DNA of 57,982 bases from JAUUZT01 sp964654015 (lineage in GTDB: Bacteria; Chloroflexota; Dehalococcoidia; GIF9; AB-539-J10). The notes under the pieces were generated by a model. The model saw only the letters and a list, made by a program, of their open reading frames with translations. It was not told the DNA's origin and did no database searches. Numbering within the stretch: the first letter of the stretch is position 1; every line of letters starts with the position of its first letter. Positions 26,035 through 35,441 of this stretch are shown in pieces. A program made the translations under genes and the position numbers. The stretch is taken from contig CAZZHQ010000004.1 in assembly GCA_964654015.1 (NCBI GenBank), positions 1 through 57,982 on the forward strand, written 5' to 3'.

Positions 26035-27576
26035 TTAATGTCTGAAATGACGCGTCCCGGTGAATACCATAGCTATATTATATTTATTTGCTACGGCAAT
26101 AACCTCATCATCCTTTTTAGAACCGCCAGGCTGAATGACTGCCGTTACACCTGCCTTAAAAGCTAATTCAGGTCCATCAGGAAAGGGGAAAAATGCGTCT
26201 GAGGCCATAACACTATCCAGGGCCTCAGAACCAGCTCTTTTTAGTGCCAATTCTACACTTACCACCCGGCTAGGCTGGCCCGCGCCCATTCCCACTAGAG
26301 TTTTGTCCTTTGCTATAACGATGGCATTGGATTTAATACATTTGACCGCTTTCCAGGCGAAGAGTAAGTCTGATAGCTCTTGCTCTGTAGGTTGACGATT
26401 GGTAACCGCATGTGGAGAGGACTCCCCCTCACTAAGGACGTCAGTAGTTTGAACTAAAACCCCCCCCTTAACACGACGAAGGTCAAGAAAAGGTTCATCT
26501 GGTACAGACGACTTAGCGAGTTGGGGTAGACTTACAAGTCTCAGGCTTTTCTTTCTCCTCAGTAATTCCAGAGCCTCTTTATTATATCCAGCAGCAATTA
26601 CGGCATCATAATGATGCTTGTTAATCTCCTCTGCTGTTGACAAGTCAATGATTAGATTACTGGCAACCACTCCACCAAACGCAGCTATGGGGTCTCCTGA
26701 TAGCGCCCTGCGATAGGCTTCAGCCAGGTCATCATGACTGGCTAGTCCACAGGAATTAGTGTGCTTAAATATCGCCACCGTAGCTGTACTAAAATTGCTG
26801 AGTACGAGTAAAGCTGCATCAAAATCGAGAAGATTGTTGAAGGATATCTTAGGACCATTGAGGTGCTCCAGTGAAGACAAGCTACTTCTCTTTTGCTTAA
26901 GATCTTGCTGAACATAGAAAGCCGCCTGCTGATGAGGATTTTCTCCATAACTAAGAGTAGCTGATTTCTTTAATGCAATAGTCATCTCTTCAGGTAATAT
27001 ATCTTCTTGTTCTCGCAGGTATTCAGCAATCGCAGTGTCATAGATAGCTACATGCTGAAATGCTTTTTGGGCTAAGCGCTGCCTTTCCTTTATATCTATT
27101 TCCCCATCCCTCAGCTTCTGCAAAACAGGAGTATAATCCTCGGGATCGACTATAACTAGAACAGAGGAGAAATTTTTAGCAGCTGACCGAAGCATGGATG
27201 GGCCTCCGATATCGATGTTCTCCAGCGCCTCATCCAGGGAGACTCCTTCTTTGCGTACAGTCTCTACAAATGGATAAAGATTTACTACGACCATATCAAT
27301 AAGCTCAAGATTATTGTCCGCTAATTCTGTCAAATGCTGAGGAAGGTCACGCCTGGCGAGAAGCCCTCCATGGACCGCAGGATGTAGAGTCTTTACTCTC
27401 CCATCAAGTATTTCGGGGAAACCGGTAAGTTCAGAAATGCCATGAATATTTAATCCTGCCTGTTCCATCACTTTCTTAGTGCCACCTGTGCTAAAGATTT
27501 CAGCGCCGAGGTCTTGTAGCCCTCGTGCGAAGTCTGTTACTCCAAATTTGTTAGAAACGCTAATAATAGAGCGCAT
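26035..27576 (-). CDS. purH: Bifunctional AICAR formyltransferase / IMP cyclohydrolase
   Basis: 513 residues, the usual length. It makes the last two steps to IMP. The N-terminal cyclohydrolase half has SNKFGVTDFARGL, STGGTKKVME and GRVKTLHPAVHGG. The C-terminal formyltransferase half has LSYGENPHQQA, IFKHTNSCGLA and the catalytic region NAIVIAKDKTLVGMGAGQPSR. ATG 27576 has AGGAGG. It is the third gene of the purF-purM-purH operon. Confidence 0.95.
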   Translation of the reverse strand: MRSIISVSNKFGVTDFARGLQDLGAEIFSTGGTKKVMEQAGLNIHGISELTGFPEILDGRVKTLHPAVHGGLLARRDLPQHLTELADNNLELIDMVVVNLYPFVETVRKEGVSLDEALENIDIGGPSMLRSAAKNFSSVLVIVDPEDYTPVLQKLRDGEIDIKERQRLAQKAFQHVAIYDTAIAEYLREQEDILPEEMTIALKKSATLSYGENPHQQAAFYVQQDLKQKRSSLSSLEHLNGPKISFNNLLDFDAALLVLSNFSTATVAIFKHTNSCGLASHDDLAEAYRRALSGDPIAAFGGVVASNLIIDLSTAEEINKHHYDAVIAAGYNKEALELLRRKKSLRLVSLPQLAKSSVPDEPFLDLRRVKGGVLVQTTDVLSEGESSPHAVTNRQPTEQELSDLLFAWKAVKCIKSNAIVIAKDKTLVGMGAGQPSRVVSVELALKRAGSEALDSVMASDAFFPFPDGPELAFKAGVTAVIQPGGSKKDDEVIAVANKYNIAMVFTGTRHFRH

Positions 27577-27585
27577 GTTCCCTCC

Positions 27586-28608
27586 TTAATCAATCTGTAT
27601 TGCTTTTCCACCCGTTGCATTTATAATTTCTCCTATTACTTTAGCTTGTGGTAGAGCATCAATAAAATTGTCAACCTGTTGTGCTGAACAAACAACAGTC
27701 ATACCTATTCCCATGTTAAATACCTGGTACATTTCTTCTTCTGCAATCTCGCCCTGTTTCTGTATCAGATTAAAAATTGGAGGGACTTGCCATGACCTTT
27801 TGCTTAGATGTCCACAGGTTCCACGTGGTAAAATGCGGCTAATATTGCCCTCAAACCCACCACCAGTGATATGTGCCAAACCCTTAATCAATGGTAAAAC
27901 TGGTTTAAGTTCATTGTAATAACAGTGATGAACCTGTAGCAATTCTTCGCCAAGGGTTCTCCCTAATTCAGACTGAAAATCATATAAAGGTGAAGGGTCA
28001 TCTTCTATTTTAAAAACCCGGCGGACCAGGGAATAACCATTGGTATGCACGCCGGAAGAAGGCAGTCCAAGAATCACATCTCCAGCGTTTATCGAACTAC
28101 CATCTATGATGTTACCCTTTTCCACTACCCCCACAATAAAACCTACCAAATCATAAGTTCCTGTTAAGTAAATGCCCGGCATCTCAGCAGTTTCTCCACC
28201 GATCAATGAGCAGCTAACTTCTCTACAGGCCAGAGCTACGCCAGATATCACAGCCTCTACCTGTTCAGGTAATAGTTTACTCATAGCAATGTAATCAAGG
28301 AAAAAAAGAGGCTTAGCACCACTACAAAGAATATCGTTCACACTGTGGTTTACAATGTCGCTACCTACAGTATCATGTTTGTTCATAAGTGAGGCAATCT
28401 TTAGCTTTGTTCCTACTCCATCAGCACTGGAGACGAGAATAGGTTCATTATACCCACTCAATTCGAATAGGCTTCCGAATGAGCCAAAGCTTTTGGCATT
28501 GATATTGAAGGTGGTCTTAGCTTGTCTTCCAATCGCTCTTTTTATCTTGTCAGCGATCTCAACGTCAACGCCAGAAGATCGGTAGTTTTGCCTGGTTTTA
28601 CGCTTCAC
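27586..28608 (-). CDS. purM: Phosphoribosylformylglycinamidine cyclo-ligase
   Basis: 340 residues; AIR synthase, the fifth step of purine synthesis. Marks: SSADGVGTKLKIA, HSVNDILCSGAKPLFFLDY, GGETAEMPG and ITGGGFEGNI. The start is GTG 28608, 11 bp inside the end of purF with an AAGGGGG site, so the two are coupled. Confidence 0.95.
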   Translation of the reverse strand: MKRKTRQNYRSSGVDVEIADKIKRAIGRQAKTTFNINAKSFGSFGSLFELSGYNEPILVSSADGVGTKLKIASLMNKHDTVGSDIVNHSVNDILCSGAKPLFFLDYIAMSKLLPEQVEAVISGVALACREVSCSLIGGETAEMPGIYLTGTYDLVGFIVGVVEKGNIIDGSSINAGDVILGLPSSGVHTNGYSLVRRVFKIEDDPSPLYDFQSELGRTLGEELLQVHHCYYNELKPVLPLIKGLAHITGGGFEGNISRILPRGTCGHLSKRSWQVPPIFNLIQKQGEIAEEEMYQVFNMGIGMTVVCSAQQVDNFIDALPQAKVIGEIINATGGKAIQID

Positions 28609-30004
28609 TCAAACCCCCTTGGTTCCGCTTTCTATAACCCAGTTGCTTCATTTCCGCTTGCACAGGTATGGGATAATCGTTATTGAAGCAAGCCAGGCAG
28701 AGGGTCTCTCTGGGTAATCCTACCGCCTGTAGCAAGCCCTCCAGACTGAGATAACCAAGCGAATCAGCTTCCAGATATTCCTTGATCTCTGAGATACTCT
28801 TTCTGGCGGCGATGAGTTCCCCTTCCGTGGCCATATCTACTCCCAGGAAACAGGGGTGCCGAATAGGAGGACAACAGATACGGAGGTGGACTTCTCTGGC
28901 GCCTGCTTTTCTCAACAGGGCAACTATCTTGGGAGTGGTGGTTCCCCGGACAATGCTGTCATCGACGACCACCAGGCGCTTCCCTGCTATAATCTCGGAG
29001 AGAGGATTGAACTTCATCCCGACACCAAGGTCCCTCAATCTCTGGTTGGGCATGATGAAAGTGCGCCCCACATAGCGGTTCTTGATTAGACCCTCGCAAT
29101 AAGGTATTCCTGATGCCCTGGAATAACCAATCCCGGCAGCAGTGGCAGAGTCAGGGACGCCAATGACCAGGTCTGCATCAACAGGATATTCTTTAGCCAG
29201 CAGCTCTCCCATTGCCTGCCTGGTCCTGTACACAAGCTTGCCATTAATGGTGCTGTCCGGGCGTGCAAAATAGACATATTCAAAGATGCACAGAGCCTTC
29301 CTCTGACTTTTCTGAGTGAAAGAGCTGATTCCCGTCTTGTCGATGATGACGATTTCTCCGGGGTTGATTTCCCTGGAAAACTTGGCGCCGATGTGGTCCA
29401 GAGCACAGCTTTCCGATGCGATGGCATAACCTCCATCCAGGGTACCCAGACAGAGAGGGCGAACACCCAGGGGGTCACGAACAGCAATGAGTTTATCAGC
29501 GGTCATGATGGTCATAGAATAGGCGCCCTGGAGGCGGTACATGGCGGACCTGATTTTGTCCTCCCAGTCTTTACCAGGTGAGGCCAGTATCATGTTGGCT
29601 ATGACCTCAGAATCAGTGGAGCTATGAAAACTGTATCCCTGCCGCTTAAGTGTTTCACGAAGCAAGTCCGCATTTATTATGTTGCCATTATGTGAGACTG
29701 CGACAAAATCTCCTTGATATTTGACTATAACAGGCTGTGCGTTAGCAGTCTTACTGGAACCCTTAGTAGAATAAAGGGTATGTCCAATACTGATATGCCC
29801 CGTTAATTGACTAAGGTTGCTCTCAGTGAAAGCTTGAGAGACCAGTCCCATTTTTGTATGAATCTTTACTTCATTGCCATCAGCGACAGCGATCCCTGCG
29901 CTTTCCTGGCCGCGATGCTGAAGTGCGAAAAGAGCAAAAAAGGTAAGTCGAGCTAGGTCTATTCCTTGAGCATATATTCCGATAACACCACAAGTCTCAT
30001 GCAT
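28598..30004 (-). CDS. purF: Amidophosphoribosyltransferase
   Basis: 468 residues from ATG 30004; the first committed step of purine synthesis. MHETCGVIG leaves Cys5 as the glutaminase nucleophile after a short pro-segment. Later come the PRPP loop RLVVVDDSIVRGTT and the C-terminal CLACFNNDYP, part of the Fe-S ligand set in the Bacillus-type enzyme. The alternative TTG at 30019 falls on the predicted transcription start, so the ATG is preferred. First gene of the purine operon. Confidence 0.95.
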   Translation of the reverse strand: MHETCGVIGIYAQGIDLARLTFFALFALQHRGQESAGIAVADGNEVKIHTKMGLVSQAFTESNLSQLTGHISIGHTLYSTKGSSKTANAQPVIVKYQGDFVAVSHNGNIINADLLRETLKRQGYSFHSSTDSEVIANMILASPGKDWEDKIRSAMYRLQGAYSMTIMTADKLIAVRDPLGVRPLCLGTLDGGYAIASESCALDHIGAKFSREINPGEIVIIDKTGISSFTQKSQRKALCIFEYVYFARPDSTINGKLVYRTRQAMGELLAKEYPVDADLVIGVPDSATAAGIGYSRASGIPYCEGLIKNRYVGRTFIMPNQRLRDLGVGMKFNPLSEIIAGKRLVVVDDSIVRGTTTPKIVALLRKAGAREVHLRICCPPIRHPCFLGVDMATEGELIAARKSISEIKEYLEADSLGYLSLEGLLQAVGLPRETLCLACFNNDYPIPVQAEMKQLGYRKRNQGGLSEA

Positions 30005-30024
30005 AGCAGCTATTGCCAAATGAA

Positions 30025-30053
30025 ATTATAGACTGCTATTCCCTCACGGTCAA
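30025..30053 (-). promoter_or_regulatory. Promoter of purF-purM-purH
   Basis: On the minus strand TTGACC (30048-30053), a 17-bp spacer and TATAAT (30025-30030): near consensus. The start point near 30018 leaves a leader of about 14 nt before ATG 30004, too short for any purine riboswitch. Confidence 0.8.
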
Positions 30054-30097
30054 TTCACTATAGTACAGTTTCTAATTCCATACAGGTTTTCTTTTTG

Positions 30098-30106
30098 TGC
30101 TATAAT
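30098..30106 (+). promoter_or_regulatory. Extended -10 promoter of rpsO-pnp
   Basis: TGC followed by TATAAT (30101-30106), an extended -10 element 31 bp before rpsO. No -35 match is needed for this class. Confidence 0.55.
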
Positions 30107-30136
30107 AACCCACTATTATAAAGAGTAAGAGGTAGT

Positions 30137-30403
30137 ATGCTAAATAAAGAAGTAAAATTGGATATAATCAAAGAACATAGGATTAAGGAGGGCGATACCG
30201 GCTCTGCTGGAGTTCAGGTAGCGTTGTTAACTGAAAGTGTCAACTTATTAACAGAGCATCTCAAAGTACACTCACATGATTGTCATTCACGCCATGCACT
30301 TTATTCACTACTGGGGAAGCGTCGACGCTTTCTATCCTATCTTAACAAAACGGATATAGAGCGATATTATTCTCTCATTGAAAAATTGGGCATACGAAAA
30401 TAG
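30137..30403 (+). CDS. rpsO: Ribosomal protein S15
   Basis: 88 residues, the standard S15 length; binds 16S rRNA in the platform of the small subunit. Marks: GDTGSAGVQVALLTE, HLKVHSHDCHSR and LLGKRRRFLSYL. It is followed 11 bp later by pnp, the common bacterial order. Confidence 0.97.
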   Translation: MLNKEVKLDIIKEHRIKEGDTGSAGVQVALLTESVNLLTEHLKVHSHDCHSRHALYSLLGKRRRFLSYLNKTDIERYYSLIEKLGIRK

Positions 30404-30414
30404 GGGGAGATGTT

Positions 30415-32586
30415 ATGACTGAGATTTTCGAATGTTCAATAGCTGGGCGTGTTCTTAAGATTGAAACTGGACAACTTGCACGGCAAGCGAATGGTGCGGT
30501 CCTTGTTCAGTACGGAGATACAGTCGTTTTAACCACTGTATGTGCATCATCGGATACAACAGATAAACTCGATTTTGTACCCCTAACCGTAGACTATGAA
30601 GAGAAGCTCTACGCGGTTGGTAAAATACCCGGCAGCTTCTTCAGGCGTGAAGGCCGTCCCGGCACAGATGCAATATTAACTTGTCGTTTCATCGATCGTG
30701 GTTTACGCCCCCTCCTCTCAAAGAATTTTAATCATGAAACGCAGGTAATAGCTACTGTCCTTTCCGCTGATATGGAGAATGATCCTGCTATTTGTGCCAC
30801 TATCGGTGCCTCGGCAGCTTTAGGTATCTCTGATATTCCTTTTGCTGGCCCGATTTCAGTTGTACATGTTGGTTATATTGATGGTGAGTTTGTCCTGAAT
30901 CCCACATTGCCACAAATAGAGAAGTGCTTACTGGATATAGCCGTTGTTAGCACCGAGCAAAGCGTGGTGATGGTGGAAGCTGATGCTAAAGAAGTTTCGG
31001 AGGAACTGGTATTAAAAGCCATAGAGCTGGGTCACAACACAAATCAAGAGATCATTAATCTCCAGAAGAAATTCCAGGAAGTCTATGGTAAAAATAAAAT
31101 ACCGCTTGAAGTTCAAGAATTAGCACCTGAACTTTGTGATAGCGTATGTGCCCTGTTTGATACTAAATTTGAGGCTGCCTTAACTCAGGCGAAAAAGTCT
31201 GAACGTTCACAGTCTTTGAAAATGATTGCAACTGAATTGCAACATGATTTATCAGATAAATTCCCCGAAAGTCAAATAAGCCTCGCTTTTCAGACTCAGC
31301 TTAAAAAAGAGGTAAGAGCATGGATCTTAAAGCACCAGCAACATGTTGATGGCCGTCAGGCTAATGAAATTCGTCCTATCTCTTGTCAGGTTGGGATATT
31401 ACCCCGCACACATGGTTCTGCACTATTTGAGCGTGGGGAAACTCAGGTACTAACCATCACAACCTTAGGGTCGTCAAGACAGGAGCAGTCGCTGGATGGA
31501 CTGGGTATAAAAAATACTAAGCGTTTTATGCACCACTATAATTTCACTCCATTTTCTACGGGTGAGGTAAAGAGAACCGGCTCGACAGGGAGGCGAGAGA
31601 TTGGACATGGAGCTCTAGGAGAGCGAGCTATTAAACCGATATTACCTTCCGAAGATGATTTCCCCTATACCATTCGCCTTGTATCAGAGGTGCTAGGATC
31701 CAACGGCAGCACTTCCATGGCAAGTACTTGCGCTTCGATTCTATCTCTGATGGATGCTGGCGTGCCTATCAAGACACATGTAGCTGGCATAGCCATGGGA
31801 TTAATTACGGGGGAAGGAAAAGAACATATCATTCTGACAGACATCGAAGGATTTGAAGACGCGTATGGGGATATGGATTTTAAGGTTACTGGCACTACTC
31901 AAGGGATCACAGCTTTACAACTTGATATCAAGCTTAAAGGCATGGATCTCGATATTTTATCAGAGGCCTTGGATAAGGCCCGCCAGGCTCGCCTAGAGAT
32001 ATTAGATAAGATGTCTAAGGCAATAAGTACCAGTCGCCCAGAACTTAGTCCTTATGCACCCAAAATGAGTAAAATAACTATCGATCCAAGTAAAATTGGT
32101 TTAGTTATCGGGCCTGGAGGCAAGACCATAAGGTTAATCACAGATGAAACAGGCTCAAGCATAGAAGTGAAAAATGATGGCAGCATCATCATCGGTTCCC
32201 AAAATGAAGAATCCGCACGGAAAGCAATTAAAATGATAGAGGACTTGACCCGTGAGGTAAAACCAGGAGATGTCTATACTGGAAAAGTCACCCGTATACT
32301 GAACTTTGGTGCTATGGTGGAGATTCTCCCAGGTAAGGAAGGATTGGTCCATGTGAGCGAATTGGCTGATCAATATGTATCCAAAGTTGAAGACGTAGTT
32401 AAAGAGAACGATGAGATAACAGTAAAGGTTATCGAAATCGATAATATGGGCAGGATAAACCTGTCGCGCAGAGCAGTACTGCAAGGTTCTTCCTATACGC
32501 CTAAAACTGAAGATAGAGGTTCCTCAGGTCCAAGAAATAATTCGCGTAGCCGGCCGAATTACCCAAGCCGTCCACCTAACAGATAA
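30415..32586 (+). CDS. pnp: Polynucleotide phosphorylase
   Basis: 723 residues, full length. Two RNase PH-like domains come first (VVLTTVCAS and, in the second core, FTPFSTGEVKRTGSTGRREIG), then a KH domain (IGLVIGPGGKTIR) and an S1 domain (GDVYTGKVTRILNFGAMVEI), with a basic Ser/Arg-rich tail. It degrades RNA 3' to 5' with phosphate. A GGGGGAG site precedes the ATG. Confidence 0.97.
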   Translation: MTEIFECSIAGRVLKIETGQLARQANGAVLVQYGDTVVLTTVCASSDTTDKLDFVPLTVDYEEKLYAVGKIPGSFFRREGRPGTDAILTCRFIDRGLRPLLSKNFNHETQVIATVLSADMENDPAICATIGASAALGISDIPFAGPISVVHVGYIDGEFVLNPTLPQIEKCLLDIAVVSTEQSVVMVEADAKEVSEELVLKAIELGHNTNQEIINLQKKFQEVYGKNKIPLEVQELAPELCDSVCALFDTKFEAALTQAKKSERSQSLKMIATELQHDLSDKFPESQISLAFQTQLKKEVRAWILKHQQHVDGRQANEIRPISCQVGILPRTHGSALFERGETQVLTITTLGSSRQEQSLDGLGIKNTKRFMHHYNFTPFSTGEVKRTGSTGRREIGHGALGERAIKPILPSEDDFPYTIRLVSEVLGSNGSTSMASTCASILSLMDAGVPIKTHVAGIAMGLITGEGKEHIILTDIEGFEDAYGDMDFKVTGTTQGITALQLDIKLKGMDLDILSEALDKARQARLEILDKMSKAISTSRPELSPYAPKMSKITIDPSKIGLVIGPGGKTIRLITDETGSSIEVKNDGSIIIGSQNEESARKAIKMIEDLTREVKPGDVYTGKVTRILNFGAMVEILPGKEGLVHVSELADQYVSKVEDVVKENDEITVKVIEIDNMGRINLSRRAVLQGSSYTPKTEDRGSSGPRNNSRSRPNYPSRPPNR

Positions 32587-32641
32587 ACCGGACATAACAA
32601 TTATACCAAGTAGGCTTATCTTATTACAGGAGGGGAAGTTG

Positions 32642-33442
32642 GTGGAAGTTATAAGAGTAGTTGTTAATGGTGCTCTGGGCAAGATGGGAAGAGAGGTCAC
32701 CCATGCTGTGCTCTCTGATTCTGATTTAAAGATGGTTGGGGCAGGGGAACAAGCGGTAGTTCAGGAATATCTACAGCTACCAGAAATCTCCGAGAAGATA
32801 CCTTTCTCATCAGATTTAGACTCTCTTCTGGTTAAATGTAAACCCAATGTTATTGTCGATTTTACCAGTGCAAGCTCTGTAATGAATACTTTTCGCATCG
32901 CTATTAGACAACAGGTCAATATGGTTATAGGGACCACTGGGCTATATGAGGAAAATCTATCTGAAATCAACAAATTATGCCAGCAAAACAGTCAACTTGG
33001 CGTTATTATTGCACCCAATTTTTCATTAGGAGCAGTACTGTTGAAGCATTTGGCTAAAATAGCTTCTAGATTTTTCGACTATGCGGAGATTGTAGAAATG
33101 CACCATGAAAAGAAGATTGATGCACCTTCAGGAACAGCTATTGATACTGCAAAAGCCATGTTGCAGGCAAGAGGCAAACCTTTTACCTCTGCTACGACTG
33201 AAAAAGAGGTGATTCGCAATACCAGAGGTGGGGAATTAGAGGGTCTAACAATTCATAGCATACGACTGCCAGGGTTTATGGCAAGTCAAGAAGTAGTATT
33301 CGGCGGCTTAGGACAGACTCTAAAAATACGTCATGATTCCATAAGCAGGGAATCTTTCATGCCTGGTGTGATCCTGGCAATCAAAGAGGTAGTTAATCAG
33401 AAAGGTTTAACTATCGGCTTAGATAACTTGTTAAAACTATGA
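32642..33442 (+). CDS. dapB: 4-hydroxy-tetrahydrodipicolinate reductase
   Basis: 266 residues. Rossmann start VVVNGALGKMGREVT and the substrate motif EMHHEKKIDAPSGTA are clear. It reduces hydroxy-tetrahydrodipicolinate with NAD(P)H in lysine and diaminopimelate synthesis. GTG 32642 is chosen; the TTG one codon earlier is equally possible, with an AGGAGGGG site before both. First gene of dapB-asd-dapA. Confidence 0.95.
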   Translation: MEVIRVVVNGALGKMGREVTHAVLSDSDLKMVGAGEQAVVQEYLQLPEISEKIPFSSDLDSLLVKCKPNVIVDFTSASSVMNTFRIAIRQQVNMVIGTTGLYEENLSEINKLCQQNSQLGVIIAPNFSLGAVLLKHLAKIASRFFDYAEIVEMHHEKKIDAPSGTAIDTAKAMLQARGKPFTSATTEKEVIRNTRGGELEGLTIHSIRLPGFMASQEVVFGGLGQTLKIRHDSISRESFMPGVILAIKEVVNQKGLTIGLDNLLKL

Positions 33443-33452
33443 GGGCAAAGGT

Positions 33453-34499
33453 ATGGAAAAACTTAACGTAGCTGTCATTGGGGCTACGGAGTTCGCAGGG
33501 CGAGCATTTATTAAAGTGCTTGAACAACGAAGGTTCCCTGTTGCCTCTATTCGCCTGTTTGCTTCAGAACATTCTCCAGAAAAGGAACTTTTCTTTGACC
33601 ACCAGAGGATTCAAATCGAAGAAATTGTCCCTGATGCTTTCAAGGACACTGACGTGGTCTTTTTTTTCGCTGGTACTGATGTCAGCCGCCGCTTAGTACC
33701 CCTGGCAGTTGGAGCTGGCGCGGTAGTCATTGATAATAGCGCTGCCTTTAGTAGTGAACCCGGAGTGCCCCTGGTGGTACCCGAAGTAAATCTGGGCGAT
33801 ATAGAATGGCATAAAGGAATAATCGCCAACCCAAGTTGCCCTGCAATTCAACTAGCAGTAACCCTAAATCCTTTGCATAAAATTATTCCCGTCAAGCGAG
33901 TTGTTTTAAGCACTTATCAATCAGTTTCAAGTAGTGGTGCTGCAGCCATGAAGGAGTTAACAAATCAGACAAGGTTGGTTTTGGATGGCTATCGCGTTTG
34001 CCCACATGTCTATGCCCACCAAATAGCCTTCAATGTGTTGCCCGAAATAGGGCTATTTTTAGATAGTGGCTACACCAAAGAAGAACAGAGAATTGCGGAT
34101 GAAACATGTAAGATACTACATGTGGATAAGATTGCTATGTCAGCAACCTGTGTCAGGGTTCCTGTCTACTTTGGGGATAGCGCATCAGTGCACATCGAAT
34201 TTGAGTCATCCATGAGTCCAGACAAGGTAAGAAGACTTTTAGCTGAGGCCCCAGGAATCAGAATCATCGATGACTGTAGTGTTAGTCTTTATCCACAACC
34301 ATGGGCAATCAGTGGCTCAAACCTTATATTAATAGGTAGAATCAGGAAAGACCTTTCGCTACCGAATGGAGTTGTCTTGTGGGTCGTTGCTGATAATATT
34401 CATAAGTGTACAGCTCTAAATGCCGTGCTAATTCTGGAAGAAGGAGTACACAAAGGTTGGATAAATAAAACCAGTAAAACACAGGAGGTTTTAAAATGA
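33453..34499 (+). CDS. asd: Aspartate-semialdehyde dehydrogenase
   Basis: 348 residues. NADP-binding N-terminus (AVIGATEFAGRAFIKVL), active-site Cys in ANPSCPAIQL (about 129-138), STYQSVSSSGAAAM and HQIAFNVLPEIG. It makes aspartate semialdehyde for the lysine branch encoded around it. The active-site Cys is followed by Pro where most bacterial forms have Ser or Thr. It overlaps dapA by 4 bp. Confidence 0.94.
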   Translation: MEKLNVAVIGATEFAGRAFIKVLEQRRFPVASIRLFASEHSPEKELFFDHQRIQIEEIVPDAFKDTDVVFFFAGTDVSRRLVPLAVGAGAVVIDNSAAFSSEPGVPLVVPEVNLGDIEWHKGIIANPSCPAIQLAVTLNPLHKIIPVKRVVLSTYQSVSSSGAAAMKELTNQTRLVLDGYRVCPHVYAHQIAFNVLPEIGLFLDSGYTKEEQRIADETCKILHVDKIAMSATCVRVPVYFGDSASVHIEFESSMSPDKVRRLLAEAPGIRIIDDCSVSLYPQPWAISGSNLILIGRIRKDLSLPNGVVLWVVADNIHKCTALNAVLILEEGVHKGWINKTSKTQEVLK

Positions 34500-35401
34500 A
34501 AAAATTGGGTCGTTTATTAACAGCTATGGTCACCCCATTCGACAATAGTGGAAAAGTCGACTATCAGCAGGCGAGAAATCTTGCTCAAGCACTACTCGAT
34601 TCTGGCAGTGATGGACTTATTATCTCTGGCACAACAGGAGAATCTCCTACTCTTACCTTTGAGGAAAAACTTCAACTTTTTACCGAGGTAAAGTCGGCTA
34701 TAGGAGACCGTGGTTCATTAGTAGCAGGAACAGGAAGCTACAACACCAAGGCAAGTCAGGAACTGACTAAGGAAGCAGAGAAAATTGGAGTAGATGCATG
34801 TTTGCTTGTAGTTCCTTACTATAACAGGCCCACTCAGCAAGGCTTATTTGAACATTTCAAAGCTATTGCACAGGCCACATCCCTACCTTGCATTCCATAT
34901 AATGTACCCTCACGCACTGCCCTTAATTTAACTTCTGAGACTATGATAAAGCTAAGCCAAATCGATAACATAGTTGCTGTAAAGGAAGCCAGCGCTGACC
35001 TACGACAGATAACTGAAATCATAGAAGGAACTCCAGAGGATTTCATGGTTTACAGTGGCAATGACAGCGATACCTTACCCATTCTCGCTTTAGGTGGTTA
35101 TGGAGTAATCAGTGTTGCTTCACACCTTATAGGCTTGCAAATAAAAAGTATGATGGAGAACTTCTTAAGAGGAGAGATCAAAATAGCTGCTGAAATCCAT
35201 CGTTATTTGTTGCCTTTGATAAATTCCTTGTTCATCATAACTAATCCCATGCCTGTTAAGTATGCCTTGAATTACATTGGATTCCCTGTGGGTAAACCTC
35301 GCTTGCCCTTACTTGAACCAGACGGTAAACCAGCAGAGATTATAAGAACAATGCTAGATAGCTATAAACTTGACTTGCCTGGTATTACGAAGGTTTCATA
35401 G
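34496..35401 (+). CDS. dapA: 4-hydroxy-tetrahydrodipicolinate synthase
   Basis: 301 residues, a TIM-barrel aldolase. The GTTGESPTL motif, the YYNRPTQQG segment, the catalytic Tyr in PYNVPSRT and the Schiff-base Lys in VAVKEAS are all present. It condenses pyruvate with aspartate semialdehyde. Its ATG overlaps the stop of asd. Confidence 0.95.
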   Translation: MKKLGRLLTAMVTPFDNSGKVDYQQARNLAQALLDSGSDGLIISGTTGESPTLTFEEKLQLFTEVKSAIGDRGSLVAGTGSYNTKASQELTKEAEKIGVDACLLVVPYYNRPTQQGLFEHFKAIAQATSLPCIPYNVPSRTALNLTSETMIKLSQIDNIVAVKEASADLRQITEIIEGTPEDFMVYSGNDSDTLPILALGGYGVISVASHLIGLQIKSMMENFLRGEIKIAAEIHRYLLPLINSLFIITNPMPVKYALNYIGFPVGKPRLPLLEPDGKPAEIIRTMLDSYKLDLPGITKVS

Positions 35402-35441
35402 AGGAACCTGCAATCAATGTTAGTGAAACGAAGGGATCCCC